Below are positions 9,020-15,991 of a stretch of DNA of 34,998 bases, piece after piece. Position 1 is the stretch's first letter. Every line of letters begins with the position of its first letter. The notes under the pieces were generated by a model. The model did no database searches. It had not been told where the DNA came from and saw only the letters and a program-made list of their open reading frames with translations. Origin of the DNA: an uncultured Verrucomicrobiae bacterium (lineage in GTDB: Bacteria > Verrucomicrobiota > Verrucomicrobiia > Verrucomicrobiales > Akkermansiaceae); the NCBI GenBank assembly GCA_937957985.1, contig CALGOH010000088.1:1-34998 (forward strand), given 5' to 3'. The position numbers and the translations under genes were made by a program.

Positions 9020-9529
9020 ATGGAAACCTTCCTCAACATCGTCCAGGAACGCTTCGTCTGGGGCCTGGCCGTCGGCCTGGGCCTCGCATTCTTCGCCTGG
9101 AAGTCCGGCCTGAGCACCAAACTCCGGCTTTCCCGCGACATCCGCCGGCTCGAGAACGAGCTGCGCGAACTGCAATCGCACCTGAACACCCAGCTCAAGA
9201 TCAACGCACAGGGCAACCAGAGCCTCGAACGCGAACTGAAGCAGCTTCGGGAACAGAACGAGAACCTCCGGGTCTCGCTCGCCACCGCTCAGAGCAAGCC
9301 GGGACGGGCCGACCTCCGGCAGTATCAGGTGATGGAGGCCGCCGTGAGTCAGATGCGCGAGCAGGCCCCCGGATTCGCTCCGGCATGGGAGAAGGCCCTG
9401 CGCCAGGCGGAGGCCGAGGTCGAAGCCGGCGAGAACGGCCTCAAGAAGCTCGTCCGCAAGGTCATCCCGGGCATCGGAATGTCGGCGCCCGCCGCCCACT
9501 CCGACTCCGACAAGGACAACGAGGACTAG
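9020..9529 (+). CDS. Membrane-anchored coiled-coil protein, unknown function
   Basis: I do not recognise a family. The 169-residue protein has one N-terminal hydrophobic helix (about 12-28, FVWGLAVGLGLAFFAW), then a long coiled coil (about 38-100; LENELRELQSHLNTQL, LERELKQLREQNENLR). A further helical segment and an acidic tail (SDSDKDNED) follow. I chose ATG 9020; a TTG at 9008 is in frame but overlaps the stop of the Skp-like gene. With the Skp-like gene upstream this may be an envelope-associated pair, but that is inference. It converges on the sigma-factor gene, with a hairpin between them. Confidence 0.75.
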   Translation: METFLNIVQERFVWGLAVGLGLAFFAWKSGLSTKLRLSRDIRRLENELRELQSHLNTQLKINAQGNQSLERELKQLREQNENLRVSLATAQSKPGRADLRQYQVMEAAVSQMREQAPGFAPAWEKALRQAEAEVEAGENGLKKLVRKVIPGIGMSAPAAHSDSDKDNED

Positions 9530-9566
9530 AAAAGAAACGGGCCGCGGCATCCGCGCCGCGACCCGT
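9530..9566 (-). terminator. Intrinsic terminator of the sigma-factor gene
   Basis: Positions 9537-9548 and 9555-9566 pair as a 12-bp GC-rich stem around a 6-nt loop. On the minus strand the only non-Watson-Crick pair is a G-U. A U-rich tail (TTTCTTTTC) follows on that strand at about 9528-9536. On the plus strand the hairpin is not followed by T residues. It therefore best serves the minus-strand sigma gene ending at 9592. Confidence 0.7.
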
Positions 9567-9591
9567 CACCCATGAAACTGATCGGAAAAGA

Positions 9592-10449
9592 TCAGGAAGC
9601 CGCCAGTCCCTCGACGGCGGGAGGAAGGGGTTTCTCCTTGCGGCGCAGGGCGCGGCGCATCTTGGAAAGTGCCACGTTCTGAAGCTGGCGGATCCGCTCA
9701 CGCGTCACACCGAACTCCCGACCGACTTCCTCGAGCGTCATCGGCTTGCGTCCGCCGAGGCCGAAGCGCTCGTCGATGATCCGGCGCTCACGCTTGTCGA
9801 GCACCGAGAGAAGGTCGTCGAGCTCGCCGTGGAGGTTCTTGTCGCTGAGCGCTTCCAGCGGATCCTCCGCACGCTCGTCGCCGATGATCTCGCTGTAGCG
9901 GGTGGCCTCGCCTTCGTTGATGGGCGCGTCCAGCGACGTGGGCCGCTGCGAGGCCTGCTTGAGCATCGCGAGCTTGCGGCGCGGAAGGCCCAGCTCCTCG
10001 GAAAGCTCTTCGTCGGTGGGCTCCCGGCCCAGCACTTCGGCGAGCATCGTCGAGATGCGGCGCATCTTGGCGATCTTGTCGACCATGTGGACGGGCAGGC
10101 GGATCGTCTTGCTCTGGTTGGCGAGCGCCCGCTTGATCGATTGCTTGATCCACCAGGCGGCGTAGGTCGACAGCTTGCCGCCCTTCTTCGGGTCGAAGCG
10201 TTCGACCGCCTTCATCAGGCCGATGTTTCCCTCGGAAATCAGGTCGGCCAGCGGCAGCCCGTAGCCGGAGTAGTCCTGGGCGATCTTCACCACCAGTCGA
10301 AGGTTGGCGTTGATCATGTGGGTGCGCGCGGCCTTGTCGCCCCGCTTGATTTTCCGGGCGAGCTTCACCTCGTCTTCCGGCGTCAGCAGCGGGGTCTTGG
10401 AGATCTCCCGCAGGTAAACTTTCAGGTTGGAGTCGTAGTCAATTGCCAT
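9592..10449 (-). CDS. RNA polymerase sigma-70 family factor, short RpoD/SigA-like
   Basis: The 285-residue sigma factor begins directly in region 1.2 (YDSNLKVYLREISKTPLLT) and lacks region 1.1 and the large spacer of RpoD. Region 2 has NLRLVVKIAQDYSGYGLPLADLISEG, then the 2.3/2.4 DNA-melting and -10 recognition segment STYAAWWIKQSIKRAL. Region 3 follows with IRLPVHMVDKI. Region 4.2 contains the helix-turn-helix TLEEVGREFGVTRERIRQLQ. The length suits a group 2 (RpoS/HrdB-like) factor, or a primary factor of compact form; a second rpoD elsewhere would decide. A Shine-Dalgarno-like AAAGGA lies at 10465-10460, 10 nt before the ATG. It has its own terminator and a long upstream region. Confidence 0.93.
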   Translation of the reverse strand: MAIDYDSNLKVYLREISKTPLLTPEDEVKLARKIKRGDKAARTHMINANLRLVVKIAQDYSGYGLPLADLISEGNIGLMKAVERFDPKKGGKLSTYAAWWIKQSIKRALANQSKTIRLPVHMVDKIAKMRRISTMLAEVLGREPTDEELSEELGLPRRKLAMLKQASQRPTSLDAPINEGEATRYSEIIGDERAEDPLEALSDKNLHGELDDLLSVLDKRERRIIDERFGLGGRKPMTLEEVGREFGVTRERIRQLQNVALSKMRRALRRKEKPLPPAVEGLAAS

Positions 10450-10803
10450 GTCGATGCGGTCCTTTCGGACGGGTTCGGGTTCAGGGAACCGGTGGTTTCT
10501 ATCGGTTAAACGTCATCACCACGTTTTTTGTTCCCGATTTCTTTGAGGCTATTTTGTAATCACAAAGTGAACACCGGATATTTGGTCACTTCAAGCTGTT
10601 TCGAAGATATCGGGGAGCACTCCGCGTGCCGCAGCTCTTCGGCGATGCGATGGATCCTGATTCTAAGCACCTTAGCAATCACTCCACCGATCGGCGGCCC
10701 ATGCCGGCCCGATGCCGATCCCGCCCTTCCGGGACATCCTGTCACGTCAAGACGTCACACCGGGCGGGCCTGACATTCGGCTGGTCAAACTTTCTTCTGA
10801 AAG
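10450..10803. other. Intergenic region between divergent sigma-factor and ABC-transporter genes
   Basis: These 354 nt hold no convincing gene. The sigma-proximal part (about 10500-10600) is clearly more AT-rich than the surroundings, as expected for promoters. It contains a small dyad, TTTGTAATCACAAA (10553-10566; 5-bp arms, 4-nt spacer). Nearer the transporter is ACGTCAAGACGT (10744-10755; 5-bp arms). Either could be an operator. I did not find a promoter good enough to call on either strand. Confidence 0.5.
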
Positions 10804-12585
10804 ATGGACCTTTCCGCGCGCGAAAGTCAGGTTCGCCACGTGCTCGAACTCAAAAACGTCTGCTTCACGATCCAGAAGGACGGCGAGAAGGTGAATCTCG
10901 TTGATCGCGCGAACCTGCGGGTGCCGCGCGGGCATTTCATGGCGATCGTGGGTCCCTCCGGGTGCGGCAAGACCACCCTGCTCAAGACCATCGCGGGCCT
11001 GAACCCCGAGTCCGAGGGCGCGTTGTTCTGGGACGGCCGCAACCTTTCCGAGGAGGGCGATTTCGAGCCGTCCGAGATCGGTTACGTGCCGCAATTCTCC
11101 ATCGCCTATGATCCGCTGACCGTGGACGAGTCGATCGAGGCCGCCACGCGGCTGCGGGTCAAGACGCGGGACGCAGAGGACCTGGATCACCGCATCGACC
11201 GGGTGCTGGAGGAGACCGGCATGACCGCCATCGCGGATCGGACCGTGAGGGTACTCTCGGGCGGTCAGAAGCGCCGTCTGGGCCTGGCGATGGAGCTCGT
11301 GTCGGACCCGAAGCTGCTGCTCTGCGACGAGGTCACCAGCGGTCTCGATCCCAGGTCCGAGCGGGAGATTGTCCGCCTGCTCCACGATCTTTCGCGTCGG
11401 GACGGCCGGGTCGTGCTGTCCGTCACCCACTCGCTGGCCCACCTCGAGCTCTACGATTCCATCCTCGTCCTCCACGAGGGCCGGGTCGCCTACCACGGTC
11501 CTCCGGAGCTGGTGACCCACTACTTCTCGGTCGAAGACACCGAGGAGATCTACCCGAAGCTGGCGACCCAGCCGAGCGAGCGCTGGCAGGATTCGTGGTC
11601 CAAGCACCAGGAGGCCTACTATGAAAAACTGGAACGCAGCCGGCGTCGCGCCATCGAAGCCGGAGCCCTCCACGTGCCGGAAGTTCACGACGATGGCGAA
11701 GGTGACGACTCCCCGGTTCCCCAAGGCATCCGCACGCCCGGATTCCTGGCCCAGCTCTCCACCCTGCTGTCCCGCCGCTGGAGGATCTTCTTCCGGGATC
11801 GTGGCCAGGTGTTCCTGCAGCTCGCGATCCTGATCTGCTTCCCGGTGCTGGTCATCCTGTTTTCCGACAAGGCGAATGCGCCGATCCCGAGCCTCTCCGA
11901 CTCGAAGCAGGAGAACATTCTCGTCGAACTCAAGGAGGCCAACGCGGTCTACGCCGCCTGGGCCAAGGTCGGCTCCGCCATCAGCGGCGTCATCATGTTC
12001 CAGGTGATCCTGTTGTCGCTGATGGGTTCGAACAATTCGGCCCGCGAGATCGCCGGAGAGCGGCCGATTTTCGAGAAGGAGAAATTCGGGGGGCTGCGTC
12101 CGATGGCCTACCTGTGGAGCAAGATCGTCTTCCTCAGTTGCCTGGTGGCGGCCCAATCGCTGTGGATGGGCCTGTTCGTGAATTTCTTCGGGCCGTTCCG
12201 GGGCGAGTTCGCCCAGCACCTGATCTTCCTCCTGCTGATCAACGGAGCGATGACGGCGATCTGTCTCGGCATCTCGGCGCTCATGCGCACTGCCGAGCAG
12301 GCATCGCTGCTGTCCATCTACCTCGTAGGATTCCAGCTCCCCCTGTCCGGTGCCGTGCTCGCGCTGCCCGAGCACATCGAACAGTTCACGCGTCCCTTCA
12401 TCTCGGCCTACTGGGCGTGGTCCGGCAGCATCGAGGCACTGGAGTCAAAGGCCGCCTTCGCGGTCGATTCCGTGATCAGCACCCAGCCCAGCCTGCAGGA
12501 CGCCTGCCTCTTCACGCTGCTCCTCCACGTGGGTGCCGGACTTCTCGGCGCGTGGATCGGCAGCAGGCGGCACCAATGGGACTGA
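10804..12585 (+). CDS. ABCG-type ABC transporter, ATPase fused to permease
   Basis: The 593-residue protein is a half transporter with the nucleotide-binding domain first and the membrane domain second, the ABCG/White order. The ATPase has Walker A GPSGCGKTT (50-58), signature LSGGQKRRL (151-159), Walker B LLLCDE (171-176) and the H-loop His209 in SVTHS. After a charged linker (about 260-310) come about six hydrophobic helices: about 330-350, then a cluster from 395 to 540, and a last one near the C-terminus. It presumably dimerises. The substrate is unknown; bacterial members include lipid or polysaccharide exporters and resistance proteins. Two secreted or anchored proteins follow on the same strand. 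Confidence 0.9.
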   Translation: MDLSARESQVRHVLELKNVCFTIQKDGEKVNLVDRANLRVPRGHFMAIVGPSGCGKTTLLKTIAGLNPESEGALFWDGRNLSEEGDFEPSEIGYVPQFSIAYDPLTVDESIEAATRLRVKTRDAEDLDHRIDRVLEETGMTAIADRTVRVLSGGQKRRLGLAMELVSDPKLLLCDEVTSGLDPRSEREIVRLLHDLSRRDGRVVLSVTHSLAHLELYDSILVLHEGRVAYHGPPELVTHYFSVEDTEEIYPKLATQPSERWQDSWSKHQEAYYEKLERSRRRAIEAGALHVPEVHDDGEGDDSPVPQGIRTPGFLAQLSTLLSRRWRIFFRDRGQVFLQLAILICFPVLVILFSDKANAPIPSLSDSKQENILVELKEANAVYAAWAKVGSAISGVIMFQVILLSLMGSNNSAREIAGERPIFEKEKFGGLRPMAYLWSKIVFLSCLVAAQSLWMGLFVNFFGPFRGEFAQHLIFLLLINGAMTAICLGISALMRTAEQASLLSIYLVGFQLPLSGAVLALPEHIEQFTRPFISAYWAWSGSIEALESKAAFAVDSVISTQPSLQDACLFTLLLHVGAGLLGAWIGSRRHQWD

Positions 12586-12630
12586 TCCCTCCACGCTTGA
12601 TTCCGCCAAAAGCTCTGAGAGAGTAATCTC

Positions 12631-13035
12631 ATGCCCAGACGCGCCAGCTCCGGACCCAACGTCGGCCTGATTCTCGGAATCGTCGCCGTCGTCGCAGCCG
12701 CTGCCTTCGCCGGCAAGATGGTCTTCGCCGACAAGAAGGGCCAGAGTCTCGACGGCACGACGCTCGACATGCGGTCGGCGGTCGAGAACGCCAACTCGCT
12801 CCGCGGCAACGAGTATGTCGTGGAAGGTACGATCGATGACCAGCTCGAATGGGATCCGGAACACGGTCAGGTGGTCTCCCTCAAGGTTCTCAGCGGTGAC
12901 ACCGCCGAGTTCCTCGCCATCGAGATCCCCCCCAGCCTTTCGAACATCAATATCGAGCGCGAGCAGAACTACGCCTTCCGCGTCCGGTTTCGCGAAGGCG
13001 GCATCGCGGTCGCCGAGAACATCAGCCGCCTCTGA
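12631..13035 (+). CDS. Small membrane-anchored protein, possible OB-like domain
   Basis: No family is recognised. The 134-residue protein has a short basic N-terminus, one transmembrane helix (about 11-30, VGLILGIVAVVAAAAFAGKM), and a C-terminal domain with alternating strand pattern (NEYVVEGTIDDQLEWD, VVSLKVL, FLAIEIP, YAFRVRFR). The strand pattern and the 'retain and extend' type of sequence recall OB-fold lipoproteins, but this is a guess. A GAGAGAG stretch 6-14 nt before the ATG may serve as the ribosome site. It lies between the ABC transporter and a large secreted protein with short gaps (45 and 21 nt), so a three-gene operon is likely. Confidence 0.72.
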   Translation: MPRRASSGPNVGLILGIVAVVAAAAFAGKMVFADKKGQSLDGTTLDMRSAVENANSLRGNEYVVEGTIDDQLEWDPEHGQVVSLKVLSGDTAEFLAIEIPPSLSNINIEREQNYAFRVRFREGGIAVAENISRL

Positions 13036-13056
13036 TCCGCCCCAACCCAGATCCTC

Positions 13057-15021
13057 ATGAAAGCCCTTCTCGCTCCAGTGCTGCTCACGGCAACCGCCCT
13101 CGGCCAAGTCTACACCCCGCCGCCGGGGGGAGGAGGATCATCCTCGTCCCAAGGCAACAACAGCGGCGACACCGTGATCCGCCGCGAGCCCGAGGAGAAG
13201 AAAGACGGCTCCTTCCTCGGCAACGAACTTCCCTTCCTCGACCCGTCCAGCGAGCTCATTTCCTGGAACGGACACACCTGGTCCGCCACCGACAACCGAC
13301 TCCTCGCCGCGCGCTTTGAACGCTACCTGAACGAACCGCCCGACGATTCCGATGCGGCGGTCGAGTACCGGCGCACCATCGAGGACATCCTCGAATTCGT
13401 GTCGCCCCACCACGCGGGCGGACCGGATTTCGGCAAGGCGGTCAAGTTGCTCCCGCGCGCCTCGAACTTCCCCGGCGACGCCAAACTGTGCGACTCGCTT
13501 TCCCAGGCGATCTACGCCGCAGTGCTCGCCAAGAAGGACGTGTCCAAGACTCGCGCCCTGAACGAGGGAATGGAGGATGAGAAGCAGCGATTGATCGACG
13601 ATACCGACTGGAAGACCTCCCAGGCCCGCGACGCCCAACTGGGCAACTCCACGCCGACAGGGCAGGCCGGCAGCGGAGGGGGTGGAAATCAGGGTGGAAA
13701 CAACGGACGCGGAACCGCCCAGACACCGGGACGCGGGATCGAGTCGCTGGAATACAAGGAGGCGCTCCGGCGCATCGCCGAGATCGAGGCGCTCAAGAAG
13801 ACCAACACCGCCAAGAACGAGGTCCAACTGGTCCAGGCAAAGATCCAGTACCAGGCACTGATGGTTCAGTTCTTCGTCCAACGGAGGTTCCAGCACGTGA
13901 TGATGGCGTCCCGTTTCTACCATCAGATCTTCACCGACGGTGACAACCGCCTGAGGTTGGACAAGAACTCCGACGTCTCGAAGATGATCAGCGAGACCTT
14001 CGGCACCAGTCCCACCGTTGCCGCCCTCGATTCCCTCGCCAGCGAAGCGATCCGCGACGTCGACAAGGGCGTCGAGGCCTTCAAGTTCCTTTCCGAGCGG
14101 GGTGAACTCGAAAGCGCCGCCAAGCGCCTGAGCGAGGCCTACATGGTCGGCGAGTTCATGCCCTCGATCCAGACCCTTCCCCGCGAGGAGAAGCGGAGGG
14201 TGCTGCAGTTCGTGCGCGAATCCTACAAGCTGGTGGCGGCTCTCGATGCCAAGGACTACACCACCGCCGAGGAGTTGGTGACGAAGCTCAAGGAAACCGC
14301 CGCCGATTTCGACCCCACCAAGGCCGAGGCCGCGATCGCGACCTTCACCCGGGTCAGTAACATGCACATCGACTCCGCGAAGCTCGCCGCGGCCAGCGGC
14401 GACACCGAGAAGGCCTCGAGCGAGATCAAGAAGGCCATGGAGGTCTGGCCCCAGAATCCGAAGCTCGCGGAATTCGACCAACTCGTGAACCAGGGAGGCG
14501 CCCTGGTCCAGACACGCAATGACTTCGACCGCCTGCTGAGCGAGAACAACTACCGGGAGATCTTCAAGCGCCAGTATGAGATCGCCCCCGCGGTTCAGGG
14601 AGACGAGCGGCGCGAGGATGCCTTCAAGCAAATCATCACCAACATCTTCCGGATCGACGGAGCACTGGCAAAGGCTTCCGAATTCAGCAAGATGGGCCAG
14701 ACCTACGCCGCCTGGGAACAACTCGCCAAACTCCGCGAGGAGTTCCCCGATGATCCCCTCCTCGGGCGTGAGCTGGAGCAACTTGCTCCCGACGTTGCCG
14801 ATTTCACCAAGGCCCTCAACCGCGCCCGCACCCTCGAGGAACGCCGGGACCGGCAGGTCGGATCCGCGCTCTCCTGGTACCTGAAGGCCCGCTCGATCTA
14901 CCCCAACAGCGAGATCGCGCAGGGCGGGATCGACCGGCTCGTCGAAGAGATCCTTCCGGGCGGCGTGGATGAGACGGCAGGTCGAACATCCGCGGGCGAT
15001 GACGACGACTACGAGGACTGA
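13057..15021 (+). CDS. Large secreted helical (TPR-like) protein, unknown function
   Basis: The 654-residue protein starts with a signal peptide (MKALLAPVLLTATALGQ) and a Gly/Ser/Pro-rich low-complexity segment (about 20-40). A second Gly/Asn-rich linker lies at about 200-230 (GSGGGGNQGGNNGRG). The rest is almost entirely helical, with repeat-like pairs such as DAKDYTTAEELVTKLKETA and ASGDTEKASSEIKKAMEVWPQNPKL, which resemble TPR units. The C-terminus is acidic (DDDDYED). I see no catalytic motif. It is probably a periplasmic or outer-membrane-associated scaffold and the last gene of the ABC-transporter operon. Its last 13 nt overlap tail-to-tail with the DUF971 gene. Confidence 0.85.
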   Translation: MKALLAPVLLTATALGQVYTPPPGGGGSSSSQGNNSGDTVIRREPEEKKDGSFLGNELPFLDPSSELISWNGHTWSATDNRLLAARFERYLNEPPDDSDAAVEYRRTIEDILEFVSPHHAGGPDFGKAVKLLPRASNFPGDAKLCDSLSQAIYAAVLAKKDVSKTRALNEGMEDEKQRLIDDTDWKTSQARDAQLGNSTPTGQAGSGGGGNQGGNNGRGTAQTPGRGIESLEYKEALRRIAEIEALKKTNTAKNEVQLVQAKIQYQALMVQFFVQRRFQHVMMASRFYHQIFTDGDNRLRLDKNSDVSKMISETFGTSPTVAALDSLASEAIRDVDKGVEAFKFLSERGELESAAKRLSEAYMVGEFMPSIQTLPREEKRRVLQFVRESYKLVAALDAKDYTTAEELVTKLKETAADFDPTKAEAAIATFTRVSNMHIDSAKLAAASGDTEKASSEIKKAMEVWPQNPKLAEFDQLVNQGGALVQTRNDFDRLLSENNYREIFKRQYEIAPAVQGDERREDAFKQIITNIFRIDGALAKASEFSKMGQTYAAWEQLAKLREEFPDDPLLGRELEQLAPDVADFTKALNRARTLEERRDRQVGSALSWYLKARSIYPNSEIAQGGIDRLVEEILPGGVDETAGRTSAGDDDDYED

Positions 15022-15317
15022 GCCGCGTCGAGCCGCCTGAGGTAGTCGAAGGTGTAGATTCCGGTCGAATGGCCATCGCCCCAGTAAAGCTGGAGTGCAT
15101 AGCCACCGACCAACTCGATCCTCCGCAGGCTAAAGCCGTCTTCACCGATCGTCCGGACCGGACGCACGACACGGCCGAGGGCATCCGGCTCCCCTTGGCA
15201 GGCGGCACACGGACAGGCACGCCGCAGCAACGCGAGAGGCAGGAAGCACTCGACTCCGTCGTCGAATGCCAGCGCAAGCTCGCCACCGACAACGGCCTTC
15301 TGGATCAACCGGCTCAT
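15009..15317 (-). CDS. DUF971 family protein (possible iron-sulfur related)
   Basis: The 102-residue protein matches the DUF971 (gamma-butyrobetaine-hydroxylase-like N-terminal) family in length and motifs. These are LAFDDGVECFLPLALLRRACPCAACQG, with a CxCxxC cluster at Cys35/37/40, and YALQLYWGDGHSTGIYTFDYLRRL near the end. The Cys cluster suggests metal binding; family members have been linked to Fe-S proteins, but a role here is not established. The start ATG (15317-15315) overlaps the stop of yggS as ATGA, which indicates translational coupling. The 3' end overlaps the convergent secreted-protein gene by 13 nt. Confidence 0.88.
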   Translation of the reverse strand: MSRLIQKAVVGGELALAFDDGVECFLPLALLRRACPCAACQGEPDALGRVVRPVRTIGEDGFSLRRIELVGGYALQLYWGDGHSTGIYTFDYLRRLDAAQSS

Positions 15318-15991
15318 TCCCCGTATTCCCTGTCACCGAATATCGACGACCCCACCCGGATCACCGTCGATCCTTCCTCGATCGCCACTTCGAAGTCGCC
15401 ACTCATTCCCATGCTCAGTCCGCAGCCCGGCAAAAGCTTGTCCCTGATCTCCCGCGTCTTCTGAAACCAGGGTCTCGAGTCCTCCGGTGAGGCTCCCACC
15501 GGCGGAATGACCATGAGTCCGCAGACCGCGAGCCGTGGCATGCCCCGAATCTCCTCGAGAGCCGCCCCCAGCTCCTCCTCGCAAAAGCCGCCTTTGCTGG
15601 TCTCACCGGCGAGATTCACCTCCAGATAGATGGACGGACGAAGGGAGAGCTCTCCTGCAATCCGGTCGATATGGCTCGCGAGCCGCAGGGAATCGATGCT
15701 GTGCAGCACCGGGAAGACCGGAAGGATCTTGCGCACCTTGTTGCGCTGCAGTTTGCCGATGAAGTGCCACCGCGGTCCCGCCGGCAGCTCTTCCACCTTG
15801 GCGCAGCCTTCCTGCTGACGGCTCTCCCCGAAATCCATCTGCCCGGCCTCGAACGCCTCCTGAACGCTGCAGGCCGGGAAGGTCTTGGAAACCGCGAGCA
15901 GGGTGACTTCCTCCGGAGGGCGCGACACCCGTCGGCACGCTTCCTCCATCCGCCGGCGGATTGCCGCCAGACGCTCGGCCACTTCGGACAT
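15314..15991 (-). CDS. yggS: YggS/PROSC-family pyridoxal-phosphate homeostasis protein
   Basis: The 225-residue protein is a single-domain PLP-binding TIM barrel of the YggS/PROSC family, thought to buffer PLP and affect amino-acid balance. The cofactor Lys36 is in LLAVSKTFPA, followed by FGESRQQE and WHFIGKLQRNKVRKI, both family hallmarks. The C-terminal phosphate-binding part is SMGMSGDFEVAIEEGSTVIRVGSSIFG. I chose ATG 15991 because it shares one base with the prc stop (TGATG) and gives the normal length; a start at 16111 would add 40 unrelated residues. It is coupled to DUF971 downstream. Confidence 0.94.
   Translation of the reverse strand: MSEVAERLAAIRRRMEEACRRVSRPPEEVTLLAVSKTFPACSVQEAFEAGQMDFGESRQQEGCAKVEELPAGPRWHFIGKLQRNKVRKILPVFPVLHSIDSLRLASHIDRIAGELSLRPSIYLEVNLAGETSKGGFCEEELGAALEEIRGMPRLAVCGLMVIPPVGASPEDSRPWFQKTREIRDKLLPGCGLSMGMSGDFEVAIEEGSTVIRVGSSIFGDREYGE

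Noticed and set aside
10747..12375. 542-codon minus-strand ORF opposite the ABC transporter
   Set aside because: Antisense to Walker A, signature and Walker B motifs; no recognisable domain or helix pattern.
13138..14781. 547-codon minus-strand ORF opposite the secreted helical protein
   Set aside because: Leu/Gly/Val/Asp-rich composition typical of an antisense frame in GC-rich DNA; the sense gene has a signal peptide and linkers.
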